Shown piece after piece: positions 1-5,815 of a stretch of 5,815 bases of DNA (position 1 is the first letter of the stretch; each line of letters starts with the position of its first letter). The notes under the pieces were generated by a model, which did not search any database, was not told the origin of the DNA, and saw only the letters and a list, made by a program, of their open reading frames with translations. Source of the stretch: Candidatus Aminicenantota bacterium (lineage in GTDB: Bacteria; Acidobacteriota; Aminicenantia; UBA2199). The position numbers were made by a program, and so were the translations under genes. The stretch is taken from positions 1-5,815 of the forward strand of contig JAGLQR010000125.1 of NCBI GenBank assembly GCA_023136725.1, read 5' to 3'.

Positions 1-1645
1 TCTTATCGTTGAATGTATTTTGAATCCGGATGTTGAATTCCCTCCCGACACCCCATTGCTCCCCGGTTTTCGTTTTTGCGAGTATTCTGTAATTCACTGA
101 AGAATCACCGAAGGAGAGAATTCCTTGTGGGAAGGGTTTGTCAAGGATCTTATCTTTCCATTCCGGATCATTGTACATGGATTCACAAACGGAACTGAGT
201 GTATCCATGACAACTGAACTTTCAACATCGTAGGAAACTCCGATATTTACCACAGCTCTCGACCATTGATAGGTGGAATTCGAAACTATCGATATCTCAC
301 CGTTCGGAATGATGTGAAGAGTTCCGTCGAGTGATCTGAATTTGATGGTTCTCAGGGAGATTTTTTCGATCGTTCCGGATTTGCCATTGATCTCAACAAC
401 ATCTCCCAGTGCGAATTGTTCTTCCATCAGAAGGAAGAAGCCGGTCACTATGTCTTTAACGAGAGATTGTGCTCCGAAACCGATAGCCAGTGAAATTCCA
501 CCGGCTGCCAGCAGGAAGGGCCCGTAGTCGATGTTCAGGACTCCCAGCACCCAGACCACTGCAGAAATCCAGAGTACGATCTTAATGAATGATAAGACTA
601 TTGATGATAAGGTATGGTAACGCTGCTTTCTGTGTGGATCGATCTTATCGCTTTTTTCAATTCGCTTAAGAGTTTTTCTGCTGATAATTCTCGATATTCT
701 TGTAAGAAAGAACACTATGAAAACAGCAACAAATATCACTATTACCCCTTTCAGGAGCTTTTCCCTGAACTCTTTCTTTCTTTTCTCCTTCAAAACGAGG
801 GTCTCTTTTTTTATATTTAAAGCTTTCTCCCTTAATGTACTAATCTTGGTATTGGTGAGATAGATCATGGTCCTGGTCGTATTTAGAAGCGGGATCTCGA
901 GTCCGTTCACTCTTAGTTCGGTTGCACCTGCGAGTGTTCTGTCTATCAGTCTCACAATCGAATTTAAACTTTTTGCAGCTTCTGCTTTGAGTGCTATGGT
1001 TTCTGTGGTTTTCTCCTCTATTTTATCGCTTCTCCTTTTCTCCTCTTTTTTCAGGTTCTCTGATTTTGCAAGCTGTACGGTAAGTTCGCTTCCGATCTCT
1101 TCAAGTTCTGTAGATAACAGGTTTATTCTCTCATCCAAAGGGAGTTTGTCATCGGATGAAATCCCAACCCTCTCTTCCCTTTTCGTTATCTCCTTATTTT
1201 TCTTGTTCAATTGCACCATTTCTATCTCTTTCTCGATCCGGGAGATCTTTAACAAAACGTGATTAAGGCCTCTTTGGATCCTCTTCAGGCTGTCCTCCCC
1301 GGATCCGGTGAATCTACCAAGTTTCTGAAGTATTACATTTTTATCTGATGAACTTGAAAATTCTCTGCAGAGTGGAAAAATCTTATCAGTAACAAGGTTG
1401 TATTGTGCAAGAAGAAGTTTGAATTTCCTGTTATTAAAGTCGAGTTGTTCAACAAGCTGGTTCGTTTTCTCAAGGTCCTCGAATCCCGGGAAACTTTCGG
1501 GTGAGAATTGATCCAGCGTTGTAACTTTAGCTTTCAGGTCATCAAATTCTGCTGCAAATCCATTTGCTTTTTCAGTAAAATCATCTCCATGTACTGATAT
1601 AACAACGATCAGCAATGTTATTAGTAGTACCAGTATTCGCTTCAT
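1..1645 (-). CDS. MscS-family mechanosensitive ion channel with long N-terminal helical domain (3' end cut by window edge)
   Basis: Translating the minus strand from the ATG at 1645-1643 gives 548 codons without a stop, running off the left edge. Residues 1-20 form a signal peptide (MKRILVLLITLLIVVISVHG). Residues 21-298 are charged and mostly helical, with coiled-coil-like stretches near 120-225 and 262-298. Membrane segments follow at about 297-317, 346-370 and 376-408. The last carries the MscS pore-helix pattern rich in Gly and Ala (GGISLAIGFGAQSLVKDIVT, 382-401), followed by the beta-domain signature FALGDVVEINGKSGTIEKIS (411-430) and LHIIPNGEI (443-451). The MscS C-terminal alpha/beta domain reaches residue 548, so probably only a few tens of residues are missing. 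The family forms homoheptameric tension-gated channels that release solutes on hypo-osmotic shock. The start is supported by GGAG (1654-1651) five bases upstream and by the signal peptide. It is the third gene of the operon, 13 bp after the previous stop. The large N-terminal domain recalls the extended MscS paralogues rather than the minimal channel; its role is unknown. Confidence 0.93.
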   Translation of the reverse strand, partial: MKRILVLLITLLIVVISVHGDDFTEKANGFAAEFDDLKAKVTTLDQFSPESFPGFEDLEKTNQLVEQLDFNNRKFKLLLAQYNLVTDKIFPLCREFSSSSDKNVILQKLGRFTGSGEDSLKRIQRGLNHVLLKISRIEKEIEMVQLNKKNKEITKREERVGISSDDKLPLDERINLLSTELEEIGSELTVQLAKSENLKKEEKRRSDKIEEKTTETIALKAEAAKSLNSIVRLIDRTLAGATELRVNGLEIPLLNTTRTMIYLTNTKISTLREKALNIKKETLVLKEKRKKEFREKLLKGVIVIFVAVFIVFFLTRISRIISRKTLKRIEKSDKIDPHRKQRYHTLSSIVLSFIKIVLWISAVVWVLGVLNIDYGPFLLAAGGISLAIGFGAQSLVKDIVTGFFLLMEEQFALGDVVEINGKSGTIEKISLRTIKFRSLDGTLHIIPNGEISIVSNSTYQWSRAVVNIGVSYDVESSVVMDTLSSVCESMYNDPEWKDKILDKPFPQGILSFGDSSVNYRILAKTKTGEQWGVGREFNIRIQNTFNDK

Positions 1646-1658
1646 TTATTCTCCATTT

Positions 1659-2786
1659 TTATCGGACATAATAGATCTTTAACATCCATTTTCTTATTTC
1701 TCCGGTTCTTCTCTCACCGGAATTACTTACGGTAATCTTCCAGCTTCCGTTTGCTGCCACAGAATTAAAAACCTCGGTAGAACCGATAAAAGTTTTGCCA
1801 CTATCTTCATGAGGCCCTTTGTTCCAGACACTGTAGATAGTCCTGTTATCGGTTCCGATCAGAGCAATATTCAGGTCTTCAATCCTGGGATGAATGACAG
1901 TTACACTGAATTCTATTTTTTTTATTGTACCGGTTATACCGCTCGCTTCAAGCAAGGAGTAGACAGGAATGAAAGCTGCTATCGGCACAGGAGTGTCGTT
2001 ATTGAACTGCTTTGATACTACCACTTCGGCGGGTTCACTATCTTTTTTCAAAGCCAGTAACAGGATGGCTCCTATTGCAATGGCACCGCCTACCAGCAAT
2101 ATAGGGGATATTCTTTTTTTCTTTTCTTTTTTTATCCCTTTTTTTTCTATGACCTTCTTTTCTCCGGTTTTCTCAAGTGTAACTTCAAACATATTTGAAA
2201 TTCCCTGATTTATATTTATTTTCTTAGTAGTTATTTTATATCCCTTTTTAGCGACAGTAATTACATATTCACCTTTGAGAAATTTTGTGATCTTCAGAGG
2301 TGTAGTTCCGATACTGGTATTATCTATCATGACCGAGGCACCCTGGGGAGTTGAAACAATATTCAATTCACCAATAAAATTTGTTTGAACATCTCTGAAC
2401 ATCTTTATGAATTTCGGAGGAAAGATCTCTTTGTCAATTTCCTGATTGGGATTGATTTTTATTAGTTTTTCCAACTGGATTTTTGACTTTGCAGTTTCCT
2501 GAATAGTGAAATATGTTAATGCTAGGGATATCATAGTCCTGAAAAGTTTTTGTTTGGTTTTAACAAGCTCTTTTCTTTGATTGAGTTTTAAGATTATCTG
2601 TTCGTAGAGGTTTATTGCTTCTTTGAACTTTCCGTTCTGATAATTGTCTTCAGCATCATTAAGCAGTTTTGATATTGCAGCTTCATCTTTTTCTGTCTCA
2701 GGGAATAATCCCGGATTTGTTCCGATCAGTATAAAAAATACAAAAAAGAAAATTGTTGATATTGTCGCAGCCCGTGAATTTCTCAT
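1659..2786 (-). CDS. Predicted exported TPR-like / PEGA / transmembrane / P-domain protein, hypothetical
   Basis: This is a 375-residue protein with a mosaic architecture. Residues 1-28 are a signal peptide or signal anchor (FFFVFFILIG core). Residues about 33-130 are helical and TPR-like, including a typical repeat segment, NYQNGKFKEAINLYEQII (48-65). Residues 139-206 match the PEGA fold: STPQGASVMIDNTSIGTTPL (145-164), then KGEYVITVAKKGYK (171-184). A very basic stretch (209-225) leads into a hydrophobic Gly/Ala/Leu segment (226-246). Residues about 265-374 resemble the P/Homo-B beta domain usually attached to subtilisin-like proprotein convertases: DTPVPI, then IEDLNIALIG (302-311), NGSWKITVSN (346-355) and a final GEIRKWMLKIYY. 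No protease catalytic domain is present. The start is set by AAGGAGG (2800-2794) seven bases upstream, and the ATGA overlap with the kinase stop implies translational coupling. Family knowledge suggests a protein-protein or envelope-binding scaffold; no enzymatic role is visible. Calls are by motif reading; the P domain is the less certain one. Confidence 0.9.
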   Translation of the reverse strand: MRNSRAATISTIFFFVFFILIGTNPGLFPETEKDEAAISKLLNDAEDNYQNGKFKEAINLYEQIILKLNQRKELVKTKQKLFRTMISLALTYFTIQETAKSKIQLEKLIKINPNQEIDKEIFPPKFIKMFRDVQTNFIGELNIVSTPQGASVMIDNTSIGTTPLKITKFLKGEYVITVAKKGYKITTKKININQGISNMFEVTLEKTGEKKVIEKKGIKKEKKKRISPILLVGGAIAIGAILLLALKKDSEPAEVVVSKQFNNDTPVPIAAFIPVYSLLEASGITGTIKKIEFSVTVIHPRIEDLNIALIGTDNRTIYSVWNKGPHEDSGKTFIGSTEVFNSVAANGSWKITVSNSGERRTGEIRKWMLKIYYVR

Positions 2787-4447
2787 TTTTTATCCTCCTT
2801 TTTTAGTGAAAAACTTATATTTGATTTTTTCATATTTTCGATCACAATTACCCTTTCTTCAGTAGTATATCCTTTCTTTACAGCCCTGATCTTATATTTT
2901 CCGACAGGGAATTTTCTTTCGAAGACAGGATTTTCCCCGTAATCTTTGCCGTTAATAAAAAATCCGGCGAACGGCCTGGCTGTGATTGTCAGAAAGCCGT
3001 AAGGGGTGAACCTGTGATGAGCGGAGATCTCTCTTCCCGGTTCTACTGAGATCTCCTTTACTTCTGTCATATATCCCTTAATTGTAAATGTGAACTTATA
3101 CTTACCAGGTGGAAATTCTTTTTTAAAAATCTGGGTCGTATCTCCGAGTTTAAGCTCGTTCCAGTAAATATCAGCAGGAGGAAATGAGCTGAACCTTAAA
3201 ATACCCGGTTTGTCTGAAATACTTTTTACAATTTTCTTTTCTGTCGGGATCACTGTTTTTTTTTTACTTTTTTCAGTTTCCGGATTTTTCCGGAGTGGGA
3301 GTTCATCCTTTTTTTCTTCCGGTGATCCGGAATTGCCGGTTTTTATTTCTTCTAATTTGGCAGTATTTGAACTATCTGTTCTCTCAGTGAGAGTTTCAGG
3401 CCCCTCATCAGCATCTTTCTCAATGCTGCTCTTGATCTCTGATCCGGTAATTATGTTTTGCACATCTTTTGAGATCTCAGTTCCGGATTTAGTGGTGTTT
3501 TTGTAGATAAAAAAAGCAATCAGAGGAATTATTATAAGAGAGAGAAAAACAAATGCAATACGTCTTTTACCATTTTTCCTTCCTGATTCAATGGCGTTCA
3601 GGTATTTCGTTATAGAACGGCTTTTCCTTCCGGATATTGTTTCACTGATTTCAAGTGCATTCTGAAATCTTTTATCAGGGTTTTTTTCAAGACATCTTGT
3701 AATAATATATTTCAGCCGTTTTGATATTTCCGGAGTGACCTTACCGATCTGTTCAGGTTCTGAATTTACATGCTTGTAGAGTATTTCCACTGATGAGTCG
3801 GCAGAAAATACAGGTTTCCCGGTGACGAGCTCGTATAAAGTGGCACCAAGAGCATATATATCAGACCTTTGATCGACTACTCCCCCCTTTATCTGTTCAG
3901 GAGAAATATAATAAGGTGTACCCATTATCGATCCGGTCTGTGTCATGGTCTGGCTTGATACTGATCTTGCGATCCCGAAATCAGCAAGGTAAATATTATT
4001 TGCTCCATCTTCAAGGATTATGTTCGCCGGTTTTATATCCCTGTGGATTATCCCTTTCTCATGTATGTAGTTCAGGGCTCCGGACAGCGCTTCGATCACT
4101 CCGGGAGCAAGGGAAAGCCTTGTCTTAACATCCTTTTGTATATAAGTTTTCAGATTTTCACCCTTAACATATTTCATTACAATAAATGCAGTCCCTTCAG
4201 CAATTCCGGTTTCATAGATATTTATCAGGTTGGGATGCTCCAATTTTGCATAAAGACGGGCTTCTCTTATGAACCTCTTAACTATATCAGGATCGGATGC
4301 ATGCTGGGGGAGGAGGATCTTTATTGCCACTTTCCTTTCGAGCATTTTATCCAGAGCAAGATGAACTTCTGCGAATCCACCTCTCCCGAGAAGTTTAATA
4401 AACTCATATTTGCCCGAAAAGAATTTCTTTATATTTTCAATGTCCAT
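2783..4447 (-). CDS. Transmembrane Ser/Thr protein kinase (Hanks type, PknB-like) with two C-terminal PEGA domains
   Basis: This 554-residue protein has a complete kinase domain at about 14-272. It shows the glycine loop GRGGFAEV (21-28), VAIK lysine K43, helix-C glutamate E62, catalytic loop HRDIKPAN (135-142; D137, K139, N142), DFG (156-158), an activation loop with T167, T169, T171 and T177, SPE (182-184) in place of APE, and R260 of subdomain XI. All catalytic residues are present, and HRD marks it as an RD kinase likely activated by loop autophosphorylation. A single membrane helix lies at 297-315, preceded by basic residues, so the kinase should face the cytoplasm. A Lys/Glu/Ser/Thr-rich, probably disordered linker (317-412) leads to two PEGA domains (about 414-481 and 483-550). 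These take the place held by PASTA repeats in PknB. It is the first gene of the operon. ATG 4447-4445 is the only ATG that keeps the whole kinase domain: an in-frame stop lies about 45 bases upstream with no ATG between. No convincing Shine-Dalgarno sequence precedes it. Substrates are unknown; the downstream operon products are natural candidates. Confidence 0.97.
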   Translation of the reverse strand: MDIENIKKFFSGKYEFIKLLGRGGFAEVHLALDKMLERKVAIKILLPQHASDPDIVKRFIREARLYAKLEHPNLINIYETGIAEGTAFIVMKYVKGENLKTYIQKDVKTRLSLAPGVIEALSGALNYIHEKGIIHRDIKPANIILEDGANNIYLADFGIARSVSSQTMTQTGSIMGTPYYISPEQIKGGVVDQRSDIYALGATLYELVTGKPVFSADSSVEILYKHVNSEPEQIGKVTPEISKRLKYIITRCLEKNPDKRFQNALEISETISGRKSRSITKYLNAIESGRKNGKRRIAFVFLSLIIIPLIAFFIYKNTTKSGTEISKDVQNIITGSEIKSSIEKDADEGPETLTERTDSSNTAKLEEIKTGNSGSPEEKKDELPLRKNPETEKSKKKTVIPTEKKIVKSISDKPGILRFSSFPPADIYWNELKLGDTTQIFKKEFPPGKYKFTFTIKGYMTEVKEISVEPGREISAHHRFTPYGFLTITARPFAGFFINGKDYGENPVFERKFPVGKYKIRAVKKGYTTEERVIVIENMKKSNISFSLKKEDKK

Positions 4448-4482
4448 TATTTTAAAGTTCTGTATGTAAGGATCATTAAAAA

Positions 4483-4511
4483 ATTATAATATTATAAAGG
4501 CTAAATTACAA
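4483..4511 (-). promoter_or_regulatory. Candidate sigma-70-type promoter of the kinase operon
   Basis: Reading the minus strand, TTGTAA (4511-4506) and a perfect TATAAT (4488-4483) are separated by 17 bp, the ideal spacing. Transcription would begin near 4476, leaving a leader of about 30 nt before the kinase ATG. A second TATAAT (4496-4491) lies just upstream but lacks a matching -35 box. The region is very AT-rich, so chance TATAAT hits are possible, but the position and spacing fit. Confidence 0.6.
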
Positions 4512-4534
4512 TTGGCCTAAAAAAGATTTTCTCC

Positions 4535-4564
4535 TTGACTTTTGAAAATCCGGTAACATATAAT
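4535..4564 (+). promoter_or_regulatory. Candidate sigma-70-type promoter of the 133-residue secreted-protein gene
   Basis: TTGACT (4535-4540, five of six consensus bases) and a perfect TATAAT (4559-4564) are separated by 18 bp. Transcription would start near 4571 and give a leader of about 37 nt. The -35 box lies only 23 bp from the -35 box of the divergent kinase promoter, so a regulator or local supercoiling could affect both. Confidence 0.7.
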
Positions 4565-4596
4565 TCTCTTATAGGCTATATAAAAGGGGAAAAGCC

Positions 4597-4611
4597 ATGA
4601 GGGGAAAATGA
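4597..4611 (+). other. Possible four-codon upstream mini-ORF overlapping the next start codon
   Basis: ATG AGG GGA AAA TGA encodes Met-Arg-Gly-Lys, and its stop overlaps the ATG at 4608 in an ATGA arrangement. It has its own purine-rich AGGGGA (4585-4590) six bases upstream. The GAGG within it (4599-4602) serves equally well as the Shine-Dalgarno site of the following gene, so this may simply be a ribosome binding site that contains an ATG by chance. Translation is not demonstrated. Confidence 0.25.
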
Positions 4612-5009
4612 AAAAAACTATAATACTCTTAGTATCAGTTTTATTTTTCACCTTTTCAGTTCCGGCCGATGAAGCGGTTGTGGAAACAAGTGATCTTAAA
4701 ATCGGTAGTGTGAAGTTTCCGAGGGCATTTATTCATGATGGGAAGAACTACAACAAAGGTGTCTACAAAGTCACGCTTATGGAAAAAGAGGGAGAATTTT
4801 TGTTCAATGTTTTTAATCCGACAGACGAACTTCTTTTTGAGGAAGTTGCTATTGTAAAGCTCAGAAAGAGCAGGATCGGGAAAAGGAAATATCTTCTAAG
4901 GAAAAATATTATGAGGGGTTATGAATATTTCCGGATAAAAGTGACAAAACCCGATAAAGTAATAATGGGTTATTTCCTGCTTGCGAAAAATACAACAAAA
5001 ACCAATTAA
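4608..5009 (+). CDS. Small predicted secreted protein, unknown function
   Basis: This 133-residue protein starts with a clear signal peptide (MKKTIILLVSVLFFTFSVPA), likely cleaved before DEAV at residue 21, so it should act outside the cytoplasm. The mature part (about 113 residues) is lysine-rich and appears to be built of beta strands. It has no cysteine, membrane helix or lipobox, and no catalytic motif that I recognise. Distinctive segments are VKFPRAFIHDGKNYNKGVYK (35-54), LLFEEVAIVKLRK and a C-terminal GYEYFRIKVTKPDKVIMGYF. The alternating pattern suggests a compact beta-barrel or beta-sandwich. GAGG at 4599-4602 lies five bases before the start, a promoter lies 44 bp upstream, and an intrinsic terminator follows 30 bp after the stop, so it is probably transcribed alone. 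It is divergent from the kinase operon, which may hint at shared regulation. I do not assign a family; the gene call rests on the signal peptide, ribosome site, promoter and terminator. Confidence 0.87.
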   Translation: MKKTIILLVSVLFFTFSVPADEAVVETSDLKIGSVKFPRAFIHDGKNYNKGVYKVTLMEKEGEFLFNVFNPTDELLFEEVAIVKLRKSRIGKRKYLLRKNIMRGYEYFRIKVTKPDKVIMGYFLLAKNTTKTN

Positions 5010-5032
5010 CGAACAGGCAGCCGTATACTAAT

Positions 5033-5068
5033 AAAAAAAGGGGCACTGGCATAGTGCCCCTTTTTTTT
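5033..5068 (+). terminator. Intrinsic terminator after the 133-residue secreted-protein gene
   Basis: A perfect 8-bp stem, GGGGCACT (5040-5047) and AGTGCCCC (5053-5060), closes a five-base loop and is followed by eight T (5061-5068). Seven A (5033-5039) precede the stem and can pair with the T-tract, so the structure could also work in the reverse direction. Confidence 0.95.
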
Positions 5069-5203
5069 GCAAAGGTAATGCTGACAATTTACTTTATATA
5101 ATTTAATAAAAAAATTATTTTATTTGAGATATTTCCAGTGAATCTTTTATTTCCTTATTGAAATGGAAAAATGAGGAAAATTTTTTATTAAGGAGAAAAA
5201 ATT
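5069..5203 (+). promoter_or_regulatory. AT-rich upstream region of the 178-residue gene; promoter candidates ambiguous
   Basis: This stretch of about 135 bp holds no gene. It contains a TATAAT (5097-5102) without a good -35 box, a CTGACA (5081-5086) 17 bp before TAATAA (5104-5109), and a TTGAGA (5124-5129) 16 bp before TTTATT (5146-5151). A 7-bp AT-only inverted repeat (AATAAAA 5105-5111, TTTTATT 5118-5124) sits between them. One of these probably drives the downstream gene, because the preceding terminator should isolate it, but I cannot choose. The ribosome site AAGGAG (5190-5195) is strong and lies eight bases before the ATG at 5204. Confidence 0.4.
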
Positions 5204-5740
5204 ATGAAAAAACTTTCATTATTTTCAGTGTTAGCTTTAATTAGTTTTGCATTGATTGTAAATCCTGTGTTTGCAGGCCAGGTTAAAACAACTGATTTAA
5301 AAAAAGTTCAAACAAAATTTGATCCAGGTCAGTTAACTATTTTAAAATCAGCGGATCTGCGGGTACTTGCAATTCATTCGTACAGTTGTATTTGTGATCT
5401 TGTGGGTGTAGATGCATTCTATATGGGAAATATAATGGTAGATCTTGCCAATCACCCATATAAAAAAAGAGGATGGCCAACAGCTGTTGTTGTTACTCTC
5501 AAGTATTTTGATCTTATGAAAGGGAAACTTGTTAAAGTTGTTAAAACTACTCAGGTATTAAATCCTTTTCCGAAGAATACTCACACATTACAAAGGTTTG
5601 TTATGGTCGATCATCCTGTATTGGTGAAAAAGTCAGTCGGCATCAGTATTTGTGTGAAACCGGCAGATTCTACAATGAAAGATCCTGTAGCAGCGAATAA
5701 TTGTAAGCTCGTTAAACAGTGTTCTATTGCTGTTTATTAA
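5204..5740 (+). CDS. Predicted secreted cysteine-containing beta-rich protein, possibly CARDB-like
   Basis: This 178-residue protein has a typical signal peptide (residues 1-24, ending NPVFA before GQV). The mature part of about 154 residues is a single compact domain with five cysteines: C62 and C64 in SYSCICDLVG, then C150, C167 and C173 near the C-terminus. The layout, DLRVLAIHS (51-59), a central ATVVV-type strand region near 93-103 and an ending with PVAANNCK (161-168), resembles CARDB or related immunoglobulin-like domains, in which a D/E-x-NN motif closes the fold. This is a weak, by-eye similarity. The cysteines suggest disulphides formed outside the cytoplasm, leaving one unpaired if four pair up. 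The strong AAGGAG site fixes the start, and an intrinsic terminator follows 25 bp after the stop, so it is likely monocistronic. It looks more AT-rich than the kinase operon genes. No catalytic motif is visible; an adhesive or structural envelope role is only a guess. Confidence 0.87.
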   Translation: MKKLSLFSVLALISFALIVNPVFAGQVKTTDLKKVQTKFDPGQLTILKSADLRVLAIHSYSCICDLVGVDAFYMGNIMVDLANHPYKKRGWPTAVVVTLKYFDLMKGKLVKVVKTTQVLNPFPKNTHTLQRFVMVDHPVLVKKSVGISICVKPADSTMKDPVAANNCKLVKQCSIAVY

Positions 5741-5765
5741 AAAGACAATTAATTTTTAAACAAGA

Positions 5766-5793
5766 GGGCAGGTTTTTTCCTGCCCTTTTTTTT
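5766..5793 (+). terminator. Intrinsic terminator after the 178-residue secreted-protein gene
   Basis: A perfect 7-bp stem, GGGCAGG (5766-5772) and CCTGCCC (5779-5785), closes a loop of six T and is followed by eight T (5786-5793). It begins 25 bp after the TAA stop. The remaining 22 bases to the window edge show nothing that I can assign. Confidence 0.95.
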
Positions 5794-5815
5794 ACTACTA
5801 CCCGTCGTCCTCTTC

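Noticed and set aside
342..1262. Three plus-strand open frames (342-527, 614-820, 867-1262)
   Set aside because: They lie wholly opposite the MscS gene, whose reading frame is unbroken and has family motifs. Their translations are serine/phenylalanine-rich antisense shadows without ribosome sites or motifs.
1809..2865. Plus-strand open frames opposite the TPR-PEGA gene (1809-2015, 1969-2208, 2644-2865)
   Set aside because: They are antisense to a gene with clear domains, overlap each other and show no recognisable protein features.
3210..4489. Plus-strand open frames opposite the kinase (3210-3506, 3916-4128, 4043-4489)
   Set aside because: The minus-strand kinase explains this region completely. 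The longest (148 codons) is low in motif content and would run into the kinase promoter.
4574..4596. GGCT/AGCC inverted repeat in the leader before 4608
   Set aside because: Only a 4-bp stem with a long loop and a mismatch outside it; too weak for a regulatory hairpin.
5105..5124. AT-only 7-bp inverted repeat as an operator
   Set aside because: Such repeats are common by chance in a stretch made almost only of A and T, so I mention it only within the upstream region and do not call it a site.
5171..5191. Six-codon ORF (Met-Arg-Lys-Ile-Phe-Tyr) before the 178-residue gene
   Set aside because: No good ribosome site and no overlap with the gene start; expected by chance in AT-rich sequence.

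Overview
The window looks like chromosomal DNA from an AT-rich bacterium with two membranes. It has good Shine-Dalgarno sites, sigma-70-like promoters, intrinsic terminators and several exported proteins. A transmembrane Ser/Thr kinase with extracytoplasmic PEGA domains, next to a TPR/PEGA protein, recalls less-studied phyla such as Aminicenantes, Acidobacteria or FCB-type lineages. That placement is an impression, since no rRNA or other marker gene is present. I see no tRNA, rRNA, CRISPR array, insertion sequence or phage gene.

Layout. The left three quarters (1-4447) is a compact three-gene operon on the minus strand. In transcription order it holds: (1) a membrane-anchored Hanks-type Ser/Thr kinase with two C-terminal PEGA domains (4447-2783); (2) a predicted exported protein with a TPR-like helical region, one PEGA domain, a transmembrane segment and a C-terminal P/Homo-B-like beta domain (2786-1659), whose start overlaps the kinase stop by 4 bp; (3) an MscS-family mechanosensitive channel with a long helical N-terminal domain (1645 to beyond base 1), starting 13 bp after gene 2. 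The channel runs off the left edge and has no stop in the window.

A 160-bp divergent intergenic region (4448-4607) carries back-to-back promoter-like sequences. Rightward lie two separate small secreted-protein genes, each closed by a clear intrinsic terminator: a 133-residue protein of unknown function (4608-5009) and a 178-residue cysteine-containing, beta-rich protein with a CARDB-like look (5204-5740).

How the genes may work together. The tight coupling of a transmembrane kinase, a PEGA scaffold and a tension-gated channel suggests an envelope-stress or turgor signalling module. In this model the PEGA domains sense or bind the cell envelope, the kinase signals in the cytoplasm, and the channel is an effector or co-sensor. 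This is inferred from gene order and domain content; nothing in the sequence proves a physical or regulatory link. The two secreted proteins have their own signals and may be unrelated to the operon, except that the first shares its upstream region.
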